A stretch of DNA of 21,753 nucleotides from a virus. A program made the position numbers and the translations under genes. Positions 1 to 6,782 of this stretch are shown piece after piece. Below the pieces are notes generated by a model that did not search any database, was not told the DNA's origin, and saw only the letters and a program-made list of their open reading frames with translations. The DNA lies in the IMG/VR virus record IMGVR_UViG_3300036389_000009, positions 1-21,753 of that record; one strand, written 5' to 3'. Each line of letters begins with the position of its first letter. Position 1 is the first letter of the stretch.

Positions 1-177
1 TTACTCACCTTCTTTACCTCCTTTACTGGCTTGTCGCTTCCGGTTTCTTACCAAATTGGCAATTATTTCACGCACCTTGTCTGACATATCGATTTCATCC
101 TCATCACACATTGCCCGAAAGTCCTCTTTTAGCTTAGAGCTAAGTTTGATATGTAAGTGACTGATTTCCTTTGACAT
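1..177 (-). CDS. Small ribbon-helix-helix-like DNA-binding protein
   Basis: Reading the reverse strand from an ATG at 177 to a TAA at 3-1 gives a 58-aa protein. Residues 7-13 (HLHIKLS) form a short beta-strand-like stretch. Two predicted helices follow: about 15-25 (LKEDFRAMCDE) and about 31-44 (MSDKVREIIANLVR), then a basic tail (RNRKRQ). This strand-helix-helix order at under 60 aa is typical of Arc/CopG/ParG-type repressors, antitoxins and partition regulators, which bind DNA as dimers. The gene is divergent from the PIN-domain gene at 302, with 124 bp between them. It could be an antitoxin or regulator for that gene, or an independent repressor; toxin-antitoxin pairs are normally co-directional, so the pairing is only inferred. 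The stop codon lies at the window edge, so its downstream neighbours are not visible. Confidence 0.6.
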   Translation of the reverse strand: MSKEISHLHIKLSSKLKEDFRAMCDEDEIDMSDKVREIIANLVRNRKRQASKGGKEGE

Positions 178-238
178 TATCCCACATTTTTAGTTTCATA
201 AAGCTAGTAAAAAAGTGTTAACAATGTCAACATATTTC

Positions 239-269
239 TTGTGTTTCTAGTGTGTACACGTTAGATTTA
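239..269 (+). promoter_or_regulatory. Putative promoter of the PIN gene, within a palindrome-rich divergent intergenic region
   Basis: TTG at 239-241 and TAGATTTA at 262-269 are spaced 20 bp apart and match the Bacteroidota -33/-7 pattern (TTTG, TAnnTTTG) except for the final base. The PIN gene ATG is at 302. The 124-bp divergent region also holds two 8-bp palindromes, TGTTAACA (216-223) and GTGTACAC (252-259). The latter lies between the two promoter boxes, where a repressor could act. The neighbouring ribbon-helix-helix protein is the obvious candidate binder, but this is inference. Confidence 0.4.
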
Positions 270-301
270 CATTCATTAAACGACCGTTCAACGAGTGTAA
301 A

Positions 302-1072
302 ATGAATGGACAAGTGAAGTCAAATCAGCCGATTCCGATTATATGTGATACGAATATTTGGTATCGCATTGCAGACGGAAGAATAACCAAGCAAGATATA
401 ATGGGTAAATTCTTGGTTGGGACCTTTGTTACTGGTGGTGAGTTCTGTTCTAGCCCCAATGCGTTTATAGATTATAGCCGCCTGCGTAAAGCAGTAGCAG
501 CTTTTGGTGAATATCCCCAAGGCTTCTGTATTGAGCCACCTGTTGAGTATATGAAATTAGTTTCGGGTCACGATTCTGATGATTCCAAGTGGTCAGAAAT
601 TAGTTCCTCTTTGGGTATTGTTCTAAAATTAGAAGACATTCCAAATCCAGAAGTGACTCGAAAAGTTTACGCAGATTACGATAATGAGGTGACTCTATCT
701 AATAAGCCATTCCTTGATGCGGTGGCAGAGCATCGTGAACAAATTAAATATAAGGGTCGACACAAAAGGCGAATGAATGAAGTAGAGACTCGTCTGGAGC
801 ACAAGGAATTTACTAAGAATATACTTACCTCGGTCGTTGGCGGATTACAACTCGACTGGAAAGCCTTAGATCTATTTCTGTGCACCTTTGACGAGTGGTT
901 CAGACAGTTATCCATCCAACCAAGCCTTACAATGAAGATAAATGATTGGGACGATCTCTTAAATTTAGTTTATGTAGGTCCTAGTTGCCTTTATTGGACC
1001 GAAGACTATAAAAAAACGAGGGAGTTTATTGTAAGCAGCGGATGTGGGCATTATTTATATCAAAGCGCTTAG
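302..1072 (+). CDS. PIN-domain-like protein (putative ribonuclease)
   Basis: This 256-aa protein begins with residues 11-20 (IPIICDTNIW), a hydrophobic strand ending in Asp16-Thr-Asn. That is the classic opening of PIN domains, where the Asp binds the catalytic metal. Near the C-terminus, residues 214-235 contain Asn-Asp-Trp-Asp-Asp, a hydrophobic helix and then Thr-Glu-Asp (233-235), matching the later acidic positions of PIN folds. PIN proteins cleave RNA and are often toxins such as VapC. At 256 aa this one is about twice VapC length, with a charged insert in the middle, so it is more like the larger PIN proteins of accessory regions than a minimal toxin. The divergent small gene upstream may be its regulator. 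The ATG of the downstream recombinase lies 5 nt after its stop, so the two are probably co-transcribed. Family assignment is from motifs only. Confidence 0.6.
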   Translation: MNGQVKSNQPIPIICDTNIWYRIADGRITKQDIMGKFLVGTFVTGGEFCSSPNAFIDYSRLRKAVAAFGEYPQGFCIEPPVEYMKLVSGHDSDDSKWSEISSSLGIVLKLEDIPNPEVTRKVYADYDNEVTLSNKPFLDAVAEHREQIKYKGRHKRRMNEVETRLEHKEFTKNILTSVVGGLQLDWKALDLFLCTFDEWFRQLSIQPSLTMKINDWDDLLNLVYVGPSCLYWTEDYKKTREFIVSSGCGHYLYQSA

Positions 1073-1076
1073 GATA

Positions 1077-1775
1077 ATGACTAAAAAATCGATCACTCCT
1101 AATACAACTGCTGGAATTCGATATGTCGCTTATTACCGGGTATCGACTAAGAAGCAAGGCGAGTCTGGCTTAGGGCTGGACGCTCAACGCGCGGCCGTTG
1201 CTGGCTTTGTTAAGGGTTTAATCATAGCCGAATACACAGAGGTCGAATCGGGAAAGAAAGACCAACGTGAACAACTAGCCGCAGCGATCGACCGCAGCAA
1301 AAAAGACGGGGCTATCTTAGTCATTGCCAAACTTGACCGATTAAGCCGGAATGCTTCATTCATATTTGCGCTACGTGATTCGGGCGTTAACTTCCAGTGT
1401 GTCGATATGCCCGATGCAAACACCCTAACAGTGGGGATATTTGCTACACTAGCTCAACACGAACGGGAATTAATAAGCAGTCGTACGAAAGCGGCACTGA
1501 ATGCGAAGCGGGTTCAAGGGGCGCAGCTTGGTAAGCCAGAAAACTTAACAGCCGATGCGGCCGCAAAGGGCAGAGCCGGGAACGTTCGCAGAGCCCATGC
1601 TAACGAAAACAACCGGCGGGCTTCATCGATGATTGAAATGATGCGCCGGTCTGGTAAGACCTACACTGAAATAGCGGAACAATTAAACCGGGCGGGGTTT
1701 CGTACGTCACGTGGCTGCGAGTTCCAAGCTACGCAGGTCATGAGACTGGACAAACGTCAAGCAGAGATTAGTTGA
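1077..1775 (+). CDS. Serine recombinase (resolvase/invertase family)
   Basis: The product is a 232-aa small serine recombinase. Residues 16-24 (YVAYYRVST) carry the family's catalytic motif, with Ser23 as the expected nucleophile. The motif AKLDRLSRN supplies the conserved arginines. A long helix with HERELISSRTK, which precedes the C-terminal DNA-binding part, follows. The C-terminus (GKTYTEIAEQLNRAGFRT and on) is a Hin/resolvase-like helix-turn-helix. Such enzymes cut and rejoin DNA through a phosphoserine link to integrate, resolve or invert segments. The ATG at 1077 is chosen because it starts 4 nt past the PIN gene stop; an in-frame GTG at 1044 would create a 29-nt overlap. The C-terminus is clearly homologous to a decayed copy at 4508-4660, on the far side of the two-gene unit. 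It may mobilise that cargo or have mobilised it in the past. Confidence 0.9.
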   Translation: MTKKSITPNTTAGIRYVAYYRVSTKKQGESGLGLDAQRAAVAGFVKGLIIAEYTEVESGKKDQREQLAAAIDRSKKDGAILVIAKLDRLSRNASFIFALRDSGVNFQCVDMPDANTLTVGIFATLAQHERELISSRTKAALNAKRVQGAQLGKPENLTADAAAKGRAGNVRRAHANENNRRASSMIEMMRRSGKTYTEIAEQLNRAGFRTSRGCEFQATQVMRLDKRQAEIS

Positions 1776-1882
1776 GGTAGATTGAAGGATTTAACACTCT
1801 ACCTGGTTAGGCCAGCGGTATTATAACTGTGTATTTTTTGTACGGTTGTACAATTATACAGAATACTCCAATTTTATATGGT

Positions 1883-3625
1883 ATGATTCAGATTGATCCT
1901 TCCATTGCCCGTGTCCTTTATTTTCTTGCCCATCGTTCGTTTCCTACAACTACATTTCCTCGCGTTCTAGAGGAGGCTAAAGTAGCAGGAGAAGATTGGT
2001 CGGCGTATCCCGGCACTTTAGTATTTGACGATCAAAACCCAAAGCTTGTATTTACGATACCAGTCAACTTTTCAGGCCTGTTCAATAACGAATTGCCCGA
2101 TAAGTTATGGGATGTAGCGGCAGAGGCTATGACTGAGGATAGGGAAACTTTCATTTCTGACCACACTTATTTTGGTGGCGCAACAACTAATTTTGGTGGT
2201 CCTAACGAGGGAACCCGGGTTACCATACGTACGTCTTCTTGGCAGTTAACAAAGGAACCCGTTTTTTTATGGGCAGGTGTATTATCTGAGAAAATTCCTC
2301 ACTCAAAGGGTAATCTGTCATTGCATCAGAAAGATAGTTTTCACTCCGATGGCCACTATCGGTTACAGAGTGATGTGTACACATATTATATTATCCGGCA
2401 AAAGGAGGCTAGTATATTAGTCGTTGATACTAATCAATCTACTATTAAGCATGAAACTCTTACTCGTGATCTGCGTATAATGAGCTTTTGCCTAGGATTT
2501 CCAATAAACTGTAAACTGTTAACAGGCGTCAATACAGATGCAAAATTAGTTAGCTATTTAGGTAGCAACTTTGGCTTTTACCGAATTCGAAGGAACGGTA
2601 GCCACGCGCTTATTCCTTTAGAAGAAAATGCGTTCTGTTTTCCGGACTTGTTTGAAAAATTGGTTCGAAAATTTGTCGAACTATACTCGAGCGATAGCCG
2701 CTTTAACTTCCTATACGACGTATTTTTTTTATATGTTGAATATACTGCCGAACACTGGAATAACAGCAGGGAAATGAAGTTGTTTCATGCCTGTCTGAAT
2801 GGGGCGTACTGTATACTTAAAGCAAGTGGTCAGCTGCCAATAATAGCATTAGGAGAGGAAGATGATGACCAGTACATACAAGTATACGCTGACGATTCAC
2901 TTAAGGCTAATCAGTATTTTGAATGGGACTCGCAATTACCGGTTAGTGTTCTCCATGATGCTTTGTCGATTGTAGAACCCGAAGCAATTTCTAAGTATCT
3001 GCCAATCATCAAAAATAGCTTTGCTGCTTTACTTGGAGGTCAGCCTGAAGATTTTCAAGCGAGTCAAGGTCGGCAAGAAGCGCTCAAGTCTCTGTGCATA
3101 ACTTTAGTTGCTCATTATGTGGGTTATAAGGGGCCTATTGAGGATTCTTCGGATGATAAAGACCTCTTAGCTGTTAAACCAGGTATTGACCAGGAATCAT
3201 ACATGGCCACAATAGATGAGCCATTACTGCCCGGTGACATCACTGATTTATGGCCCATTTTTCAAGAGCCAATCATTCCAGAGAACTCCTTGGTAGGTCT
3301 AATTGATAATTTTGCGAAAAGCTTGGCCTCTCGAACTGACAATAGGGTTCGAGCTCGGTTAATTCCAGTTTTGATGTTAGGGGATGAATCGCCACAACTC
3401 TATGATTTTATCATAGAATCAACTCGGTACACTTTAGCCAACAATAAACTTTTTACGATCCGCCAGGATTCAGCAACCGCTCCTTTAGTAGTTGTCAACT
3501 GGGATGAAGACATTCCCGCCTTGACCAATGAGTCTCAGTTAATTAATTTCTTACGATCTGTTGCTACTGCCAAGCGAACAAAGGAGTTAATTGAGCGCTT
3601 ATTACTGGCCGTTCCAAATGAGTAA
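1883..3625 (+). CDS. Unrecognised 580-aa protein, partner of the EEP nuclease
   Basis: I do not recognise this protein. The ATG at 1883 gives 580 aa; an in-frame GTG at 1829 lies inside an AT-rich stretch that looks like promoter DNA. The N-terminal ~250 residues appear beta-rich with many aromatic and glycine residues. From about residue 255 the protein becomes helical, with segments near 270-315 and 360-420. A single Arg-x5-His (Arg296 to His302) sits in the first helical part. This resembles the R-x4-6-H signature of HEPN RNases only loosely, because the usual polar residue after Arg is a Glu here. No transmembrane segments, Walker motifs or zinc clusters are visible. The stop overlaps the start of the EEP gene by 8 nt (ATGAGTAA), implying translational coupling. 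I infer a sensor or adaptor role next to an enzymatic effector, without direct support. Confidence 0.75.
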   Translation: MIQIDPSIARVLYFLAHRSFPTTTFPRVLEEAKVAGEDWSAYPGTLVFDDQNPKLVFTIPVNFSGLFNNELPDKLWDVAAEAMTEDRETFISDHTYFGGATTNFGGPNEGTRVTIRTSSWQLTKEPVFLWAGVLSEKIPHSKGNLSLHQKDSFHSDGHYRLQSDVYTYYIIRQKEASILVVDTNQSTIKHETLTRDLRIMSFCLGFPINCKLLTGVNTDAKLVSYLGSNFGFYRIRRNGSHALIPLEENAFCFPDLFEKLVRKFVELYSSDSRFNFLYDVFFLYVEYTAEHWNNSREMKLFHACLNGAYCILKASGQLPIIALGEEDDDQYIQVYADDSLKANQYFEWDSQLPVSVLHDALSIVEPEAISKYLPIIKNSFAALLGGQPEDFQASQGRQEALKSLCITLVAHYVGYKGPIEDSSDDKDLLAVKPGIDQESYMATIDEPLLPGDITDLWPIFQEPIIPENSLVGLIDNFAKSLASRTDNRVRARLIPVLMLGDESPQLYDFIIESTRYTLANNKLFTIRQDSATAPLVVVNWDEDIPALTNESQLINFLRSVATAKRTKELIERLLLAVPNE

Positions 3626-4448
3626 ACCAGATCTATCCATTTTACAATGGAATATGGGGGACAGCCCTCATGCGAAAACTCTACGACCTAATTCATTAGG
3701 TCGAGCACAAATTCTCACGGACTTAATTAATGATAATAGTCCTACTATTATTTTACTTCAGGAGGCCCACCGAGGAGTCTTGTCATATGCTAATTTACGA
3801 CAATATGATCTGTTTGACGGCCCATCTAATTTAGTTACACTAATCAGTAAAAATAAATACAGCATAATTGACAATATATCTCATGAAAACCATTTTCATC
3901 TTCTGGCTTTAGATTCTTTATTTAAAGACGAGAAGGGATTGAAAATTATTAACCTACACCTACCTACATTACACAAAGATGAGGGGGAAAAGCAGGAGTA
4001 TATACGAAAACGCATGCCGGCCATAAATGTATGGCGCACTAAGTATGAGCCACGGTTTGAAATTATGGGTGGCGACTTTAATATTCCTCCTTACAATGCT
4101 GCACTGATAGAGGAAACAGGGGTTTTTGCCAATCGGGACATAAGACATGCCTCAACCTCTACTAGTACGTTCGGCTTTGGTAAGGCGCTATATAATACCA
4201 GCTGGCAGATATTTGGCGGAGCTTGTGGAGCGCTGGGTACTTATTATCAAAATAAATTACCGCATGGTCCTTGGCACATTCCGGATCAAATTATGCTTGA
4301 TCCGGAATTGGTTAAGCAATCTATAGTTTCCGTAAAGGTGATTACGGAAGCCAATAAAAAATCTTTTAAGTCAAAAATAGTTCAGGGACCAAACAAAGAT
4401 GTTGCTTCCGATCATTTCCCAGTGCTAGTTTCTGTAGAGATGATATAA
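3618..4448 (+). CDS. Endonuclease/exonuclease/phosphatase (EEP, DNase I-like) family enzyme
   Basis: The 276-aa product carries the full EEP active-site set in order: QWN (residues 10-12), LLQEA with Glu49 as metal ligand, NLHLPT with His114, GGDFN (151-155, Asp153 and Asn155), PDQIML with Asp223, and SDHFP (264-268, Asp265 and His266). Family members hydrolyse phosphodiester or phosphomonoester bonds with Mg2+; substrates range from DNA and RNA to inositol phosphates and nucleotides, so the substrate here is unknown. No signal peptide or membrane segment is visible, so it is probably cytoplasmic. Length is close to the bare catalytic domain. The ATG at 3618 is chosen because it overlaps the preceding stop by 8 nt; an in-frame upstream start at 3591 would overlap it further. 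Co-translation with the 580-aa protein argues that they act together. Confidence 0.85.
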   Translation: MSKPDLSILQWNMGDSPHAKTLRPNSLGRAQILTDLINDNSPTIILLQEAHRGVLSYANLRQYDLFDGPSNLVTLISKNKYSIIDNISHENHFHLLALDSLFKDEKGLKIINLHLPTLHKDEGEKQEYIRKRMPAINVWRTKYEPRFEIMGGDFNIPPYNAALIEETGVFANRDIRHASTSTSTFGFGKALYNTSWQIFGGACGALGTYYQNKLPHGPWHIPDQIMLDPELVKQSIVSVKVITEANKKSFKSKIVQGPNKDVASDHFPVLVSVEMI

Positions 4449-4507
4449 AAATAGGGCGCGTTTGTAGAGTCATATTAGACGCAGGCGCAGATAAAATAAG
4501 TAACGGT

Positions 4508-4660
4508 GCGCGAGGATTTGTGTACGATTTTGTAAACGCACGCGCCTTTATTATTGTAGCCAAGCAACTTAACCGGGAAGGGTTTAAGACCGTTTGCAGG
4601 TTTGAGTTTCAAGCTGCCCAAGTTACGTGACTAGCGAAGCATCAAACGAAGGGGGTATAA
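4508..4660 (+). pseudogene. Decayed C-terminal remnant of a second serine recombinase
   Basis: The translation in this frame contains VAKQLNREGFKT, then EFQAAQV, then after an in-frame TGA (4628-4630) LAKHQTK. The intact recombinase at 1077-1775 ends with IAEQLNRAGFRT, EFQATQV, and RLDKRQ in the same order and spacing. The TGA replaces the Arg codon of the RLDK motif. Upstream similarity is weaker and reaches about 4508, aligned with the helix before the helix-turn-helix. DNA identity is only moderate, so this is a relic of a related but different recombinase and not a fresh duplication. The N-terminal catalytic domain is missing: the EEP gene ends 60 nt upstream. A perfect terminator follows at 4690. 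Confidence 0.75.
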
Positions 4661-4689
4661 AAACTATACATTCCCATAGTGTTGCGCCT

Positions 4690-4727
4690 GTAGGGTGACG
4701 GTTTTTAGCTCGTCACCCTACTTTTTT
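4690..4727 (+). terminator. Rho-independent terminator
   Basis: A perfect 11-bp stem, GTAGGGTGACG (4690-4700) with CGTCACCCTAC (4711-4721), encloses a 10-nt loop and is followed by six T residues (4722-4727). It lies after the recombinase relic and before the phage-type operon. It can end transcription from the 580-aa/EEP unit and separate the two regions. Confidence 0.88.
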
Positions 4728-4747
4728 ATAATAACACAAAAAAAAAC

Positions 4748-4795
4748 ATACCTCAACATACCTAAACTGGGTATGTTTGGTATTGCTTGAGGTAT
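4748..4795 (+). promoter_or_regulatory. Nested inverted repeats over a -7-like element (putative operator/promoter)
   Basis: The outer arms ATACCTCAA (4748-4756) and TTGAGGTAT (4787-4795) are perfect 9-bp inverted repeats. The inner arms CATACC (4757-4762) and GGTATG (4770-4775) form a second pair. ACATACCT also occurs twice in direct orientation, 10 bp apart (4746-4753 and 4756-4763). TATGTTTG at 4772-4779 matches the Bacteroidota -7 consensus TAnnTTTG exactly and lies inside the repeats; no clear -33 box is seen. This is a plausible autoregulatory operator for the downstream operon. An excisionase-binding or recombination site is an alternative. Confidence 0.5.
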
Positions 4796-4842
4796 TTTCT
4801 AGACCTTTCCTTTGCCATCGGCTGGTTTATCAAAGCCGATGT

Positions 4843-5196
4843 ATGACTGTTGATTTTCAGAAACTCCAAGATGAGGTAAGCGAAACACGCCAATTAGTGC
4901 GGGCGCTACTCGACAGGCTAAATCAGCCAACATCTGAGTCTTTAACCATTGAGGACTCTCCCCTAACGGCTCAGCAAGCCGCTGACTTTCTGGGCATCAC
5001 TACTGCCACCATTTACGACCTGGTCCACAATCGTCGTATCCCGAGTCACCGCCCTGCCAAGCGGCTGTATTTTCTTCGCAGCGAATTAATGGAATGGATT
5101 AAAAAGGGCCGACGTAGTACCAGCGAAGAGATAGAGGCTGAGTCTACCACTCGTAAAACGCGGCAATCGCGAACCAGCAGGGGGGCTGTAGCATGA
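4843..5196 (+). CDS. Excisionase-like helix-turn-helix protein (HTH_17 type)
   Basis: The product is 117 aa. Residues 1-28 form a short coiled coil (QKLQDEVSETRQLVRALL). Residues 41-90 form a MerR/excisionase-like winged helix, with LTAQQAADFLGI, TIYDLVHNRRIP and the wing leading to RSELMEWI. The tail is basic and rich in Ser, Thr and Arg. Proteins of this type bind DNA as recombination directionality factors or early-operon regulators in Bacteroidota mobile elements. The ATG at 4843 is preferred over an in-frame TTG at 4777, which lies inside the inverted-repeat region. It is the first gene of the phage-type operon; its TGA overlaps the next ATG (ATGA, 5193-5196). The repeats just upstream make self-regulation plausible. 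Confidence 0.75.
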   Translation: MTVDFQKLQDEVSETRQLVRALLDRLNQPTSESLTIEDSPLTAQQAADFLGITTATIYDLVHNRRIPSHRPAKRLYFLRSELMEWIKKGRRSTSEEIEAESTTRKTRQSRTSRGAVA

Positions 5197-5615
5197 ACGA
5201 ACTACCTGCCTTCCGAAAACTCCAAAACTTCATTGGAGAACAGACTGCCCGTCCCACACGTAAGCCAAAAGGCTCCAAGCCCGAAACCGCCAACTCACTA
5301 ACCCGAAAGGTCGTTAATCATATCCAAGCTCATGGCGGCTTTGCTACCCGGCTTCAGTCAACCGGACAGTACCGCGACGACCTGCAAAAATTCGTCCCAT
5401 CTCAGCAGCGTTCCGGTTTGCCTGATGTGATGGCCGTCTTTGATGGTAAGTCCTGCTTTGTCGAAATCAAGATTGGTCGCGATACTCTCAGTGGCGATCA
5501 GAGAAAAGCCATTGCCGAGCTCGAACAAGCCGGTGCCTGTGTGTTCGTTGCTAAAGATTTCGAGTCCTTCCAACGCTGGTTTACCGATCAGTTCCTTATA
5601 GCCCCATTCGCCTAA
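5193..5615 (+). CDS. VRR-NUC domain nuclease
   Basis: The 140-aa protein carries the PD-(D/E)xK signature of VRR-NUC nucleases: GLPD (residues 75-78), the strand CFVEIKIG with Glu91 and Lys93, then Asp102-Gln103 in the helix that follows. The N-terminal 35 residues are basic and probably flexible. Stand-alone VRR-NUC proteins of this size are common in phage replication modules, and some resolve branched DNA such as Holliday junctions. The gene overlaps the excisionase-like gene by 4 nt and precedes the helicase, consistent with a role in processing replicating or recombining element DNA. Whether it cuts junctions or other structures cannot be seen here. Confidence 0.82.
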   Translation: MNELPAFRKLQNFIGEQTARPTRKPKGSKPETANSLTRKVVNHIQAHGGFATRLQSTGQYRDDLQKFVPSQQRSGLPDVMAVFDGKSCFVEIKIGRDTLSGDQRKAIAELEQAGACVFVAKDFESFQRWFTDQFLIAPFA

Positions 5616-5628
5616 GCCCAAAACAAAA

Positions 5629-5656
5629 CCGCTTTTGGGAGCGACACCAAAAGCGG
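5629..5656 (-). terminator. 10-bp hairpin with T-rich tail on the reverse strand
   Basis: CCGCTTTTGG (5629-5638) and CCAAAAGCGG (5647-5656) pair perfectly around an 8-nt loop. On the + strand no T-run follows. On the reverse strand the stem is followed by TTTTGTTTTGGG (reading 5628 down to 5617), so it looks like a terminator for leftward transcription, although no leftward gene is seen here. It ends 16 nt before the helicase ATG and could instead be an mRNA structure controlling helicase translation. Confidence 0.5.
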
Positions 5657-5672
5657 CTAATGCACTGATACA

Positions 5673-6782
5673 ATGAGCGATTACCAACAGGGCAAAGATA
5701 CGAAACGCCCGCGATTATATGATCTGTCGGATGAGGCAAAAGCCGACACTCCCGATTATGAACTGGAAGAACCGCAACCTGATGATTTTTTCATTATACA
5801 TCTGCGAACCGATGAGGTTGCCTTGTTGCTGTGGACATTTGAGCGCGACTCTAAAACTAACGAATGGATTCTTTCTGGTACCTACCGAACGGGAATTTTA
5901 GAATACCTCCAAAGCCAATCATTTGCCAAACGCTACCGACCTGACCAGGCCTCTACCTTTCTAATCCGTGGGGAAGCCATTATTGAACCCGTGATTGATA
6001 CGATCTTACGGGACTCAGCGAAGGCCTACATTCAGTCAATGCCTTACACGTTAACAGTCGATTACCTAGCGGCTACGTATGAAGGCCGAATGGAGATTTT
6101 CAACCGCCAACAACACCTGACAATAAATTCCAAAAGCCTGGAGGGGCTGCAAACCCATACCAGGCCATTACTGAGAGACAATGAAACGACCTGCTACGTA
6201 CCTTACCGTAATGGAATTATCCAAATCACTGCTGCGGGCGTTCGCATCCTACCTTATGAGTTTTTAGACGACCGCTGCGTATGGGCCTCACAGGTCTTAA
6301 AACGGGATTTCGATCCAACTGTTGACGGACAACAAAGCCACATCGCTCTGTTTCTTATCAACATCACTAACAGGGAGCCAGACCGACTGCGGGCGTTTCG
6401 CACCGCTATTGGCTATTTGATCCACAACCATGTAAGTCAGGCCGAAGGACAAGCCGTCCTCTGCTACGATGAAGAAGTGACCGACGCTAGAAAGCCCGAG
6501 GGTGGGACTGGAAAAGGCGTGTTTGGTAACGCAATCCGGCAAATTCGGCCAATGGCCGTTATTGACGGGAAGAAGTTTGATCAGAACGACCGGTTCTGTT
6601 TCCAGCAGGTCAACGAAGATACGGCCGTGGTCTGGATTGATGATCCGGTAGTCAATCATCCTAAGCCTGAACGCCGGTTTACCCTGGAGCGCTTTTTTAG
6701 CCTACTCACCGAAGGATGGGCGATTGAAAAAAACACGAACATGCGTTTCGCATACCGGCTAAAGAAGGGCCTAAACTACTGA
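5673..6782 (+). CDS. Phage/plasmid replicative helicase (SF3/primase-helicase-like), N-terminal and ATPase part; frame lost at 3' end
   Basis: The zero-frame product is 369 aa. Residues 1-250 match the region that precedes the ATPase in phage and plasmid primase-helicases. Walker A is GGTGKG (277-282) and Walker B is AVVWIDD (318-324). After Ile-Glu-Lys-Asn (351-354) the zero frame runs 15 unrelated residues to a TGA. The expected continuation, including the motif-C strand LLISSN and the arginine-rich SSNIRRQF, is in the -1 frame from 6734. The zero-frame protein therefore lacks sensor and arginine-finger residues and should not work as a helicase alone. Restoring both shifts would give a 545-aa protein. 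It sits between the VRR-NUC nuclease and the primase-like gene, the expected place for a replication helicase. Assignment to the DUF5906-like group is from motif order and context. Confidence 0.82.
   Translation: MSDYQQGKDTKRPRLYDLSDEAKADTPDYELEEPQPDDFFIIHLRTDEVALLLWTFERDSKTNEWILSGTYRTGILEYLQSQSFAKRYRPDQASTFLIRGEAIIEPVIDTILRDSAKAYIQSMPYTLTVDYLAATYEGRMEIFNRQQHLTINSKSLEGLQTHTRPLLRDNETTCYVPYRNGIIQITAAGVRILPYEFLDDRCVWASQVLKRDFDPTVDGQQSHIALFLINITNREPDRLRAFRTAIGYLIHNHVSQAEGQAVLCYDEEVTDARKPEGGTGKGVFGNAIRQIRPMAVIDGKKFDQNDRFCFQQVNEDTAVVWIDDPVVNHPKPERRFTLERFFSLLTEGWAIEKNTNMRFAYRLKKGLNY
6728..6753 (+). other. Candidate -1 ribosomal frameshift site: A AAA AAC plus downstream hairpin
   Basis: Zero-frame codons GAA AAA AAC place A AAA AAC (6728-6734) in the X XXY YYZ register required for -1 slippage; IS1 uses the same heptamer. 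The -1 frame has a TGA at 6725-6727, so it opens exactly here. Six nt downstream, ATGCG (6741-6745) and CGCAT (6749-6753) form a 5-bp stem with a TTT loop. AAGGA (6712-6716) lies 11 nt upstream, similar to the spacing at E. coli dnaX. The rival explanation is loss of one A from an A8 run (6727-6733 is now A7), by mutation or sequencing error. Confidence 0.5.

Noticed and set aside
1829-1882. Longer start (GTG) for the 580-aa protein
   Set aside because: The extra 18 residues are encoded by AT-rich DNA with a -7-like box and the palindrome TTGTACAA; the ATG at 1883 is more credible.
2373-2384. Perfect 12-bp palindrome ATGTGTACACAT
   Set aside because: It lies inside the 580-aa coding sequence (codons for Asp-Val-Tyr-Thr) with no promoter nearby, so chance is the simplest explanation.
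4455-4546. GGCGCGT (4455-4461) and ACGCGCC (4540-4546) as a terminator for the EEP gene
   Set aside because: The loop would be 78 nt and the right arm lies within the recombinase relic; the hairpin at 4690 is a far better terminator.
6297-6659. Reverse-strand open frame of 120 codons inside the helicase
   Set aside because: It lies opposite Walker A and B of a clear helicase and shows no recognisable domain.
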